Below are positions 1-7,982 of a stretch of 12,901 bases of DNA, piece after piece. This DNA is from DAIOHQ01 sp036744635 (GTDB lineage Bacteria; Planctomycetota; Phycisphaerae; Tepidisphaerales; Tepidisphaeraceae), in contig DAIOHQ010000133.1 in assembly GCA_036744635.1 (NCBI GenBank), positions 1 to 12,901 of the forward strand, in the 5' to 3' direction. Position 1 is the first letter of the stretch. Each line of letters begins with the position of its first letter. The translations under genes were made by a program, and so were the position numbers. The notes under the pieces are model-generated. The model worked only from the letters and a program-made list of their open reading frames with translations, did no database searches and was not told the DNA's origin.

Positions 1-1
1 A

Positions 2-94
2 GGCCAAGGCGTATTGGACTACTGCAGCGTGATGCCACAAATTATGGGCACACCCGAGGGATACGAAGAACCGCTTGCGGCTGTCCTGACGTGA
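2..94 (+). CDS. C-terminal end of an unrecognised protein (cut by window edge)
   Basis: The second forward frame is open from the window edge to a TGA at 92-94 and gives about 30 residues ending in PEGYEEPLAAVLT. The mixed composition with no low-complexity bias looks like a real protein end, and it stops 22 bases before dgkA on the same strand, so the two could share a transcript. No family can be named from so short a piece. YbeY, a common dgkA neighbour, was considered, but its usual C-terminal pattern is not visible. Confidence 0.45.
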   Translation, partial: GQGVLDYCSVMPQIMGTPEGYEEPLAAVLT

Positions 95-116
95 CTCGAC
101 CACGTACACTCGGCGG

Positions 117-521
117 ATGCAGATCGATCCGGCCGGCGCCCCCCGAACTTCCCTTCTCGCCAAAATCATCCGTTCATTTTATTTCGCCTTCGCGGGTCTC
201 AGTTTTCTGTTCCGCACGCAGCGCAACGCCCGCGTCGAGCTGGCGCTGGGCATCATTGCCTGCGGGCTGGGGGCGTGGGTGAAGATCAGCCGCGCGGAAT
301 GGGCGGTGATCGTCTTTACCATCGCACTGGTGCTGATCCTGGAGGGTCTAAACACCGCCATCGAGGCCGCGGTCGATCTGGCCTCACCGCAGCGGCATCC
401 GCTGGCGAAGGCGGCGAAGGATCTGGCGGCCGGCATGGTGTTGATTGCCGCGCTGGCTTCGCTGGCGGTGGGGGCACTGATTCTTGGCCCGCCGCTGTGG
501 GGAAAATGCTTCGCGCATTAG
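117..521 (+). CDS. dgkA: Diacylglycerol kinase / undecaprenol kinase family membrane protein
   Basis: A 134-residue integral membrane kinase that phosphorylates diacylglycerol or undecaprenol with ATP, recycling lipid carriers at the inner membrane. The family signature EGLNTAIEAAVDLA is at residues 76-89, followed by HPLAKAAKDLAAG (94-106) with the Lys101-Asp102 pair. Glu41 in RNARVELALG corresponds to the first conserved Glu, and Glu76 and Asn79 to the central catalytic residues. Three hydrophobic helices lie at about 40-58, 62-80 and 104-124, after an amphipathic N-terminus. Length fits the family (about 120-135). The ATG at 117 has no well-spaced Shine-Dalgarno; the purine-rich stretch abuts it, so a slightly later start is possible. 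Whether the substrate is diacylglycerol or undecaprenol cannot be decided here. Confidence 0.93.
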   Translation: MQIDPAGAPRTSLLAKIIRSFYFAFAGLSFLFRTQRNARVELALGIIACGLGAWVKISRAEWAVIVFTIALVLILEGLNTAIEAAVDLASPQRHPLAKAAKDLAAGMVLIAALASLAVGALILGPPLWGKCFAH

Positions 522-543
522 CTGCGCGTTATCAGCCGACGCA

Positions 544-608
544 GTAGGGTGGGCGTACTCGCCCACCGTTCGCCGCAAGGCGCTGGTGGGCGAGTACACC
601 CACCCTAC
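544..608. repeat. REPIN-like inverted pair of GTAG palindromes after dgkA
   Basis: Two 24-base arms, 544-567 and 585-608, are reverse complements with one mismatch. Each arm starts (or ends, in inverse) with GTAG followed by its own palindrome GGTGGGCG-tact-CGCCCACC. The spacer holds a further small stem, CGCC (571-574) and GGCG (579-582), closed by GCAA, a GNRA-type tetraloop. GTAG plus an imperfect palindrome in inverted pairs is the architecture described for REP/REPIN elements mobilised by RAYT transposases. It begins 23 bases after the dgkA stop and could also act as a transcript 3' structure; there is no T-run. Confidence 0.8.
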
Positions 609-753
609 AAGAACGAGCTGCGCCTTGCCCGGAAATGGCAACGCCTGTCAGGGGAATTTTCGTAGACAGGATCGCGAATTGATCGGTATCATGCCTATGA
701 TGAAGCAGGAGGGAATTGGGCCGTGAGGGTATCCCAACCGAGCCAGGCTCGAA

Positions 754-778
754 CGCGGCGCAGGGGAACAACGCCGCG
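754..778 (+). promoter_or_regulatory. Perfect 7-bp hairpin in the prkA leader
   Basis: CGCGGCG (754-760) pairs perfectly with CGCCGCG (772-778) around an 11-base loop containing AGGGGAACA. It lies 32 bases upstream of the prkA ribosome binding site. The purine-rich loop could be a protein or antisense contact, or the stem could stabilise the leader. This is structural observation only; no known riboswitch class is matched. Confidence 0.4.
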
Positions 779-810
779 AAACTGAACGATTGGCGGATGG
801 TTCGCAAACC

Positions 811-815
811 AGGAG
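811..815 (+). promoter_or_regulatory. Ribosome binding site fixing the prkA start
   Basis: AGGAG lies 7 bases upstream of the ATG at 823. It supports that ATG over the in-frame TTG at 790, which would add 11 residues (ADGSQTRRAR-type) without a usable Shine-Dalgarno. Confidence 0.75.
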
Positions 816-822
816 AGCACGC

Positions 823-2898
<2,076 letters not shown>

Positions 2899-2922
2899 CG
2901 CAGTTGGCGTCATCCCAATATC

Positions 2923-2928
2923 AAGGAG
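2923..2928 (+). promoter_or_regulatory. Ribosome binding site for the FmdB-type gene (GTG start)
   Basis: AAGGAG is 5 bases upstream of the GTG at 2934. The protein then begins M(V)PVYEYTC, the canonical FmdB N-terminus. This decides against the in-frame ATG at 2895, which overlaps the prkA stop. Confidence 0.8.
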
Positions 2929-2933
2929 AACTC

Positions 2934-3167
2934 GTGCCGGTTTACGAATATACCTGTCAGTCTTGCAAGACGAAGTTTGAGCAGCTCGTGCGCTCGATGA
3001 GCGGCGACGCCAAGGCCAAGTGCCCGGAATGCGGTTCGGGGAAGACGGCCCGCTCGCTGAGCCTATTCGCGGTCGGCGCCGAATCCGGCGGCGGTTCCCG
3101 CGAATCCTTCACGCCCGCCTCCTGCCGCAGTTGTGGAAATCCGCACGGCTCGTGCGGGATGGAATGA
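2934..3167 (+). CDS. FmdB-type zinc-ribbon small regulatory protein
   Basis: A 77-residue protein with the FmdB/CxxC_CXXC_SSSS family start PVYEYTCQSC. The zinc ribbon is formed by Cys8-x2-Cys11 and Cys30-x2-Cys33 (CPECG), with EQLVRSMS between the pairs. A Gly/Ser-rich linker (48-58) leads to a second Cys cluster at the end, Cys64-x2-Cys67-x6-Cys74. The role of the family is poorly known; members are called putative regulators after FmdB of formamidase/formamide loci. Translation from GTG at 2934 is supported by AAGGAG. The gene begins 35 bases after prkA, so co-transcription with the kinase is likely. It converges with the TPR gene ending at 3205, with 37 bases between and no obvious T-run terminator. 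Confidence 0.88.
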   Translation: MPVYEYTCQSCKTKFEQLVRSMSGDAKAKCPECGSGKTARSLSLFAVGAESGGGSRESFTPASCRSCGNPHGSCGME

Positions 3168-3204
3168 GTCGGCCGATTCATAATAATTCTTGTTGTTTGC
3201 GTTC

Positions 3205-4767
3205 TCAGCGTCTCGGCGGCGAATCGGTCCTTTGCTCGTCGGGCTGATCCTCGTCCAGTTGGCCCAGCACATCGCGGGCGCGCTGGCGGAGGGAAGGGGA
3301 GGCGGTTTCATCCTCAACCAGCGATTCCAGCACATCCTTCGCTTCCTTCATGCGCCGCCATTCGAAATAGATCTGGGCGACGTGCCAGCGCAGCATCGGA
3401 TCGCGGCCGTCGAGATCGTCGATCGCCTCCACCGCCGTGCGCAGATCGGCGGTGCGCTGGCCCTGGCTGAGCGCGTTCAGATAGGGCATCAGCAGGGCAT
3501 CGGTGCGCTGGCGCGACAATCCCTGCTGGTAGGCGCCGATCGCCTGCTCGAGCTGGGATTCTGCCCCGTAGACATCGCCCAAGACCTTCCAGACCGCCCA
3601 TGATTGCGGATAGGCGCGGGCAATGGCATCCAGCATCGCGATGGCGGCATCGAGGTTGCCGTGATGGCGCTCGGCGAGCAGATCGATGGCATCGAGGGCA
3701 TCGGGATCGCGGTCGATGGCCAGGCGCAGGTTCTGCTCCGCTTCCTGCTGGAGCTGCTTGCTCTGGTCGGACTCGTTGAGCTGGCGGGCGCGGTCAAGCA
3801 GCACGCGGGCCAATTCGATGCGGATGGCGGGGGAGTCGTCGGATTCGACCGCGCTGCGCAGGGTGCGTTCGGCCGCGGGAAGGTCGCGCTCATAGTGCTC
3901 GAGCATGCCGCGCAGGGCGATCACCTCGCCGCGCTCGCCGAAGGTTTGCTCGCAGCGCTGCAACACCATTTCGGCCAATTCAGGCATGTCATCTCCCAGC
4001 ATCGACCGGCCGAGCGGGATGGCTGCGGCCAGGTCGGGATCCATATCTTCCAGGCGGGCGCGGACGTTGGCGATGTACTGGCTGCGCGGGATGTGGGCCA
4101 CGGTGGCGGGGTCGGTGGGATCGGCGAATATGCGGACCAGCTCGCCAAGCTGCACCCGCGACTCGATGGTCAGCGGGTGGGTCTCGCCCAGCTCCTTGCG
4201 GGCTTTGGCCAGGGCATCGCGAAAGCGCTGCGGCTGGCCGAGCGCCCGGCAGACGGCGGCGAATTCCGGCAATGCCATCGAAGTCGGCTGCAGCTTCAGC
4301 GCCTCCTGGTAGAACTGCATCGCGGAAGTGAGCTTTCCGAGCTGGCGCATCGCCTTGCCGCGGGCCAGGCTGGCGCTGGGGTCGAGCGGGTCGAGCTCGG
4401 CGAGGCGCTGGGCGATCTCGTCCACCTCTCCCCAGCGGCCGCGTCCCATGCGGTCGGCGAGCTGCCGGTAGAAGTCTACCTTGCGGATGGCCAGGCGAAA
4501 GGTGTCGATCTGCGGGTGGCGCTGCCGCGAGTCCACGAAGCGCTTCATCCAGGTGATGGCCTCCTCGAAGGAGAAATCGCCGGCGGCGACGCGGGTTTCC
4601 TCCTCGGTCGGCACCGGCAGGACATCAGGCATGTGGTGTTCAGTGGTGAAATCCCAGCGTCCGGGAATGAATTTCCAGCGCGGCTTGGGTTGGTAAAATC
4701 GCAGAAACAGCGCCACCCCCAGCGCCAGCCCGGCGAGCAGCAGAATGATAAGCTGCTGTGATGTCAT
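3205..4767 (-). CDS. Membrane-anchored TPR-repeat protein
   Basis: A 520-residue protein with one N-terminal transmembrane or uncleaved signal segment (about residues 6-25, LIILLLAGLALGVALFL), then a basic/aromatic stretch and a long helical region of tetratricopeptide-like repeats. Clear TPR pairs include residues near 115-165 (repeated A-x3-LDP...ALKLQP pattern), the middle region with YERDLPAAERTLRSAVE, and near 375-420 (AYPQSWAVWKVLGDVYGAES then LEQAIGAYQQGL). The C-terminus is polar and disordered (DEDQPDEQRTDSPPRR). It is probably a scaffold at the inner membrane; no catalytic motif is visible and the partner is unknown. Transcribed toward fmdB and 61 bases downstream of the zinc-ribbon membrane gene on the same strand, so the two may be co-transcribed. 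The ATG at 4767 lacks a strong Shine-Dalgarno. Confidence 0.8.
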   Translation of the reverse strand: MTSQQLIILLLAGLALGVALFLRFYQPKPRWKFIPGRWDFTTEHHMPDVLPVPTEEETRVAAGDFSFEEAITWMKRFVDSRQRHPQIDTFRLAIRKVDFYRQLADRMGRGRWGEVDEIAQRLAELDPLDPSASLARGKAMRQLGKLTSAMQFYQEALKLQPTSMALPEFAAVCRALGQPQRFRDALAKARKELGETHPLTIESRVQLGELVRIFADPTDPATVAHIPRSQYIANVRARLEDMDPDLAAAIPLGRSMLGDDMPELAEMVLQRCEQTFGERGEVIALRGMLEHYERDLPAAERTLRSAVESDDSPAIRIELARVLLDRARQLNESDQSKQLQQEAEQNLRLAIDRDPDALDAIDLLAERHHGNLDAAIAMLDAIARAYPQSWAVWKVLGDVYGAESQLEQAIGAYQQGLSRQRTDALLMPYLNALSQGQRTADLRTAVEAIDDLDGRDPMLRWHVAQIYFEWRRMKEAKDVLESLVEDETASPSLRQRARDVLGQLDEDQPDEQRTDSPPRR

Positions 4768-4828
4768 TGATGGCTACTGTAGCAGATGGCGAGCGGATGG
4801 GGGAATGCACGGATGGCAGGCGAAATGG

Positions 4829-5779
4829 TCAAAGTGCGGTTGGAGCCGGCAGTGGCACGGCCATCGCGGCCTTACGAGCCGCACGCGCTGCCTTGCGGAA
4901 GGCGATGATCAGAATAACGAGTGCAGGCGGTTTGAGGCAGTGCATCACAAAATAGAAGATCGTCCAGGGACTGCTGTCGGCTGGCAACATGTACCCAATG
5001 GACTTGATGGCCTCACGCCACCCAATCCCGGGGTCTCTCCATCCGAAGTTGAAGCCTGTGTGCTGTTGCAGCGTAGCCTCGACTCCTAATATCGCTACGC
5101 CGCTACCGGCAAACGGAAGGTACTCCCAGTCCTCACCCCTAGCGATCGCGACAGCGGCAGCAATAAAGGACCAAGCGGACGTAGCCCAGAGGATGAAGGC
5201 TACGGTGCCGAGAATGGGCCTCCTACACGCGCGCACCAGGTGCGCGAGGCGAGATGCCAGAAGGATGATCACGATGCCGGCGATCATCGCCCAAATGATT
5301 ACGGTGATCCGTCTAAAGCTTTCGAGGCGAGAGGAAGAGAATTGCTCAAAGCCGAATGGAAAGACGGGGAAGATTGCGAGAATGAGCAAGAGTAGGCGCA
5401 GGCCCCAGCGCACGGCAATCTGAAGCGAAGCCGCATGCTCATGTACATGCCGCCGGCTCAGCAGGCTCGCCGCCCACCAGCACAGCCCAAAGGGAATGGT
5501 CCACACGATGAAGGCGGCTCTCCACCAGTTGGTCATCAGCAGCAGCACCTGCGATGCCGGTGGCCATATCCAGACGAGGAGCAGCATCCCGCAGGCAATG
5601 GCATCGCGGTTCCAATCGGCGGCGCGGCGGTCGTTGAGTTGAAGAGATTTGACGATCGGCTCGCCGCATTCGGGGCATTTCCCCGTTATGTCCAGCAGGC
5701 GAAGGTCGTAATCACAATTGACGCACCGCACGCCCTCAGGTGTCACCTGGCCGGCAGCCGGCATGGGGAGGGTGCTCAT
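4829..5779 (-). CDS. Zinc-ribbon multi-pass membrane protein, unknown function
   Basis: A 316-residue protein. Near the N-terminus is a zinc ribbon, Cys19-x2-Cys22 (VRCVNCDYDLR) and Cys35-x2-Cys38 (KCPECGEPI). This CxxCxYxLR...CPECG module heads many planctomycete membrane proteins. It is followed by about six hydrophobic segments, for example AIACGMLLLVWIW, AAFIVWTIPFGLCWWAASLL, LLLLILAIFPVFPFGF, ITVIIWAMIAGIVIILL and PALVILIIAF. The C-terminus is basic (RKAARAARKAAMA). No enzyme motif is visible and no function is assigned. The ATG at 5779 was chosen; an in-frame GTG at 5788 would add three residues, and neither has a good Shine-Dalgarno. It starts 42 bases after the DeoR-family gene on the same strand, but nothing links its function to the microcompartment genes. 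Confidence 0.75.
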   Translation of the reverse strand: MSTLPMPAAGQVTPEGVRCVNCDYDLRLLDITGKCPECGEPIVKSLQLNDRRAADWNRDAIACGMLLLVWIWPPASQVLLLMTNWWRAAFIVWTIPFGLCWWAASLLSRRHVHEHAASLQIAVRWGLRLLLLILAIFPVFPFGFEQFSSSRLESFRRITVIIWAMIAGIVIILLASRLAHLVRACRRPILGTVAFILWATSAWSFIAAAVAIARGEDWEYLPFAGSGVAILGVEATLQQHTGFNFGWRDPGIGWREAIKSIGYMLPADSSPWTIFYFVMHCLKPPALVILIIAFRKAARAARKAAMAVPLPAPTAL

Positions 5780-5821
5780 GTCTGGCACTATACGACCGCC
5801 GCCATAGCGCAGGAGCGCATG

Positions 5822-6589
5822 TTATTCCGCCACGATGAGCTTGCAGCCGGCGCTGGTGATCTGTTGGCGCTGGGCATCGGTGATGCCGGCGTCGCAGACC
5901 ACCGTGTCGATCTCGCTCAGGGGGCAGAGCTGGGCGAGGGCCTGCTGGCCGAACTTGGTGGAATCGATCAATAGCACGATTTCCTGGGCCTGCTGCATCA
6001 TCCGTTTTTCGCTGGCGACCAAGAGCATGTTCTGGTTGTAGAGCATGCCGTCGTGAATTCCGGCGACGCTGAGGATCAAGGTTTTGGTGTGGATGGTGGC
6101 CAGCATGGACTCGGCCATGGGACCAAGCAGCACGCCATAGCGCGGGTAGAGCAGGCCGCCAACCAGCACCAACTCCACGTTGTCGTCGTTGAGGAAAAGG
6201 TTGGCGATGGGCAGCGAGTTGGTGACGATCTGCAGCGGCTGGCCGACGAGTTCTTCGGCCAAGTGGAAGGTGGTGCTGCCGCCGTCGATGAGTACCGTCT
6301 GGCCGGGCTGGATGAGCTTGCGGGCGGCGGCGGCGATCTTGCGTTTGGCGTCGAGGTTGTAATCAACCCGCTGGTCGAAGGCATAGGGGCGGCCGGAATC
6401 ATTGCGGTCGGCCACCCAGATGACCCCGCCGTGGGTGCGCTTGACGAGGCCGCGCTGCTCAAGCTGTTCGAGGTCGCGGCGGATGGTCGATTGCGAGACG
6501 CGCAGGTCGGCCGAGAGGGAATCGAGATCGCACATGCCGCGGCGAGCGAGCAGTTCTTTGAGGCGGGATTGTCGTTCGGCCATGAGCAT
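5822..6589 (-). CDS. DeoR/GlpR-family transcriptional regulator
   Basis: A 255-residue repressor of the DeoR family. The N-terminal winged helix-turn-helix carries the family signature at residues 31-55 (VSQSTIRRDLEQLEQRGLVK followed by RTHGG). The C-terminal sugar-phosphate sensor domain has DGGSTT (102-107) and LLIDSTKFGQQAL, both typical of the DeoRC fold. Members are released from DNA by phosphorylated sugars. DeoR regulators accompany PVM-type microcompartment loci, so the natural inference is control of the upstream aldolase/dehydrogenase operon by a deoxy-sugar phosphate. The start is uncertain: ATG at 6589 or ATG at 6583, neither with a Shine-Dalgarno, and an inverted-repeat element begins 3 bases upstream of the first. 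No operator could be identified in the window. Confidence 0.92.
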   Translation of the reverse strand: MLMAERQSRLKELLARRGMCDLDSLSADLRVSQSTIRRDLEQLEQRGLVKRTHGGVIWVADRNDSGRPYAFDQRVDYNLDAKRKIAAAARKLIQPGQTVLIDGGSTTFHLAEELVGQPLQIVTNSLPIANLFLNDDNVELVLVGGLLYPRYGVLLGPMAESMLATIHTKTLILSVAGIHDGMLYNQNMLLVASEKRMMQQAQEIVLLIDSTKFGQQALAQLCPLSEIDTVVCDAGITDAQRQQITSAGCKLIVAE

Positions 6590-6592
6590 TTA

Positions 6593-6664
6593 CGTAGCAC
6601 GGGTTTTCAACCCGTGTTCTTCGTGAACGATCCACTTCGGCACGGGTTGAAAACGCGTGCTACG
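6593..6664. repeat. REPIN-like inverted pair between the TIM-barrel gene and deoR-family gene
   Basis: Arms 6593-6616 and 6641-6664 (24 bases each) are reverse complements with one mismatch. Each arm reads C-GTAG followed by a palindrome, CACGGGTT-ttc-AACCCGTG in the left copy. The 24-base spacer is 6617-6640. The element fills almost the whole 82-base gap: 7 bases after the stop at 6672 and 3 bases before the DeoR-family ATG at 6589. The core sequence differs from the element at 544-608 but the architecture is the same. Confidence 0.82.
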
Positions 6665-6671
6665 GCCAAGG

Positions 6672-7940
6672 CTATCTCCCGTTCTCGGTATTACGGGCGA
6701 GATCAGAGGCGATGCGGTTGCGAGAGTAGGCGACTTTTTGGGCGGCGGTCATTTGTTTGAAATCGGGCGAGCCGTCGGATTTTTTCGGGAGATTGCTGAC
6801 GTCAGAGATGACGGCGGTGGCGACGACTTTGCCGCCGTTGTGTGATGCACCCGGGCGCCGACCGGGCTTCTCCGGCTTTTGTTCGCGTCTGGCGCCGGCC
6901 AGGGAAACCGTGCTGCCGGTGCCGGCGTAGCTGGTTGCGGTTGTCGTCAGCTCCAGGTCCTCTTTCAGGGCGCGATAGGGTTTGAGGTTCAGTTTCTGCA
7001 ATTCACCGTGATAGGCCCTGGTGGCTTCTTCAGCGCCGATCTGGCCGTCGGCGATGGCGCGGAGATAGCGGACGAAACTGAGTTGGTGCTCGCTGTTATT
7101 GATTTTCCGGCCAAACAGCGCTGCGCGGGCGCCATATTTTTTCGCCTCCTCCAGAAGCTTAAACGCATCATGCGTCGTTCCGCTGGAACCGCCGAGAATG
7201 CCGGGAATGAGCGTCGGATCGTAGCTGACCAGTTCCTCCATCGCCTTGGGCCCGTGATAGGCGATCTTGAGGAAGATCGGCCGGCCGCTGCTGGGGACGC
7301 CGGCGAGGGAGCGGACGATCAGGTCGTTGATAAAGCGGCCAAGATCGGCCGGGCAGGCGGCGCCGCATGCGTTGGGGTCGAATACTTCCAGGAAGTGGCG
7401 CAAGCCTTTCTGCTCGGCTTCGATGCGGAACTGCTTGTACGCTTCGAGGGTCACGTAATCGAAGGCCACGTTGTTGTTGGGCGTGATCGAGTAGAGGCCG
7501 AGGTCCGCGCCCTGGCGGCGCTCGTTTTCGGTGGGGTTGACCCGGCCGCTCTGAATCTGCTCGATGGTGGCCGAGCGGAAAGGGCGCGAGGCCTCGCTGG
7601 CATAGGTTCCGCCGGCCATCAGGTGAATGTCGGTGGTGTCGTTGGCGCGGCAGGCGGGGGTGATGTGCGAGTTGTCGAAGATGCGCTCGTGAATGGTCAG
7701 CACTTCGCTGGTGCTGGCCGACATCAGCATGATGTCGACAAGCCCCTGCTTGACGATCTCGCGCATCTGCTGGCGATACTCCGCCAGCGAGCGCACCTTG
7801 CCGGTGGCCGCATCCTTGCCCGGTGCCGCGAGTCCGGCGGCCATATCGGCGTCCTTGGCATCGGCGAGGATGAAGTCTTTGGCGCCGGAAGGATTGGAGC
7901 GGATGTTGGCGATTTTCTGGTCGAGGGATTTTGTTGGCAT
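6672..7940 (-). CDS. TIM-barrel class I aldolase-like protein with C-terminal tail
   Basis: A 422-residue protein whose first about 330 residues look like a (beta/alpha)8 barrel of the class I aldolase group (DhnA/FbaB/LacD/DeoC-like). Strand-like segments appear in order: DFILADAKDADMA (N-terminus), VDIMLMSAST, HFLEVFDPN, RPIFLKIAY, LIPGILGGSSGTT and ARAALFGRKIN. Lys225 in FLKIAY sits where a Schiff-base lysine would be expected, and GRKIN at 277-281 resembles the phosphate-binding end of the barrel. After the barrel comes a Pro/Lys/Gly-rich linker (PEKPGRRPGASHNGG), then a separate helix-forming tail, DFKQMTAAQKVAYSRNRIA. The start at 7940 has AAGGTG 5 bases upstream; a longer frame would translate the upstream hairpin. 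Its position inside the operon suggests a role in the same sugar pathway, but the substrate is unknown and it may not be catalytic. Confidence 0.72.
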   Translation of the reverse strand: MPTKSLDQKIANIRSNPSGAKDFILADAKDADMAAGLAAPGKDAATGKVRSLAEYRQQMREIVKQGLVDIMLMSASTSEVLTIHERIFDNSHITPACRANDTTDIHLMAGGTYASEASRPFRSATIEQIQSGRVNPTENERRQGADLGLYSITPNNNVAFDYVTLEAYKQFRIEAEQKGLRHFLEVFDPNACGAACPADLGRFINDLIVRSLAGVPSSGRPIFLKIAYHGPKAMEELVSYDPTLIPGILGGSSGTTHDAFKLLEEAKKYGARAALFGRKINNSEHQLSFVRYLRAIADGQIGAEEATRAYHGELQKLNLKPYRALKEDLELTTTATSYAGTGSTVSLAGARREQKPEKPGRRPGASHNGGKVVATAVISDVSNLPKKSDGSPDFKQMTAAQKVAYSRNRIASDLARNTENGR

Positions 7941-7945
7941 AAATT

Positions 7946-7951
7946 CACCTT
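7946..7951 (-). promoter_or_regulatory. Ribosome binding site of the TIM-barrel gene
   Basis: Minus-strand AAGGTG lies 5 bases before the ATG at 7940 and selects that start over the longer frame that begins in the hairpin at 7982. Confidence 0.65.
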
Positions 7952-7955
7952 GCTT

Positions 7956-7982
7956 GTGGCATGGGCGCCTCGCCCGTGCCAC
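7956..7982. repeat. Hairpin repeat directly after the lactate/malate dehydrogenase stop
   Basis: GTGGCATGGGCG (7956-7967) pairs with CGCCCGTGCCAC (7971-7982) over a 3-base loop, with one mismatch. It abuts the dehydrogenase stop at 7983-7985 and ends 5 bases from the next gene's ribosome binding site. No T-run follows on the minus strand, so it is more likely a dispersed palindrome or an mRNA processing/stability structure than an intrinsic terminator. Confidence 0.7.

Larger units (their letters stand above)
609..822 (+). other. Gap upstream of prkA, with leader sequence
   Basis: No convincing reading frame was found between the repeat and prkA. It contains an interrupted inverted repeat CCTGTC (644-649) / GACAGG (665-670) and a stronger hairpin at 754-778. 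TTGATC and TATGAT motifs near 678-700 are too close together to be a standard sigma-70 promoter, so no promoter is called, although the prkA promoter probably lies here. Confidence 0.5.

Noticed and set aside
544..608. Intrinsic terminator for dgkA
   Set aside because: The stem is strong but there is no following T-run, and the GTAG/CTAC ends with two nested palindromes point to a REPIN-like element. A termination role remains possible but is not called.
671..705. Sigma-70 promoter for prkA (TTGATC ... TATGAT)
   Set aside because: The hexamers are only about 11 bases apart, too short for a functional spacer.
3168..3204. Bidirectional terminator between the convergent fmdB-type and TPR genes
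   Set aside because: The 37-base gap is T-rich in part but has no stem of useful length.
3604..4761. Long + strand frame opposite the TPR gene, and similar frames at 6879-8018 and 8893-10242
   Set aside because: All are Gly/Ala/His-rich shadows of minus-strand genes whose products have recognisable families.
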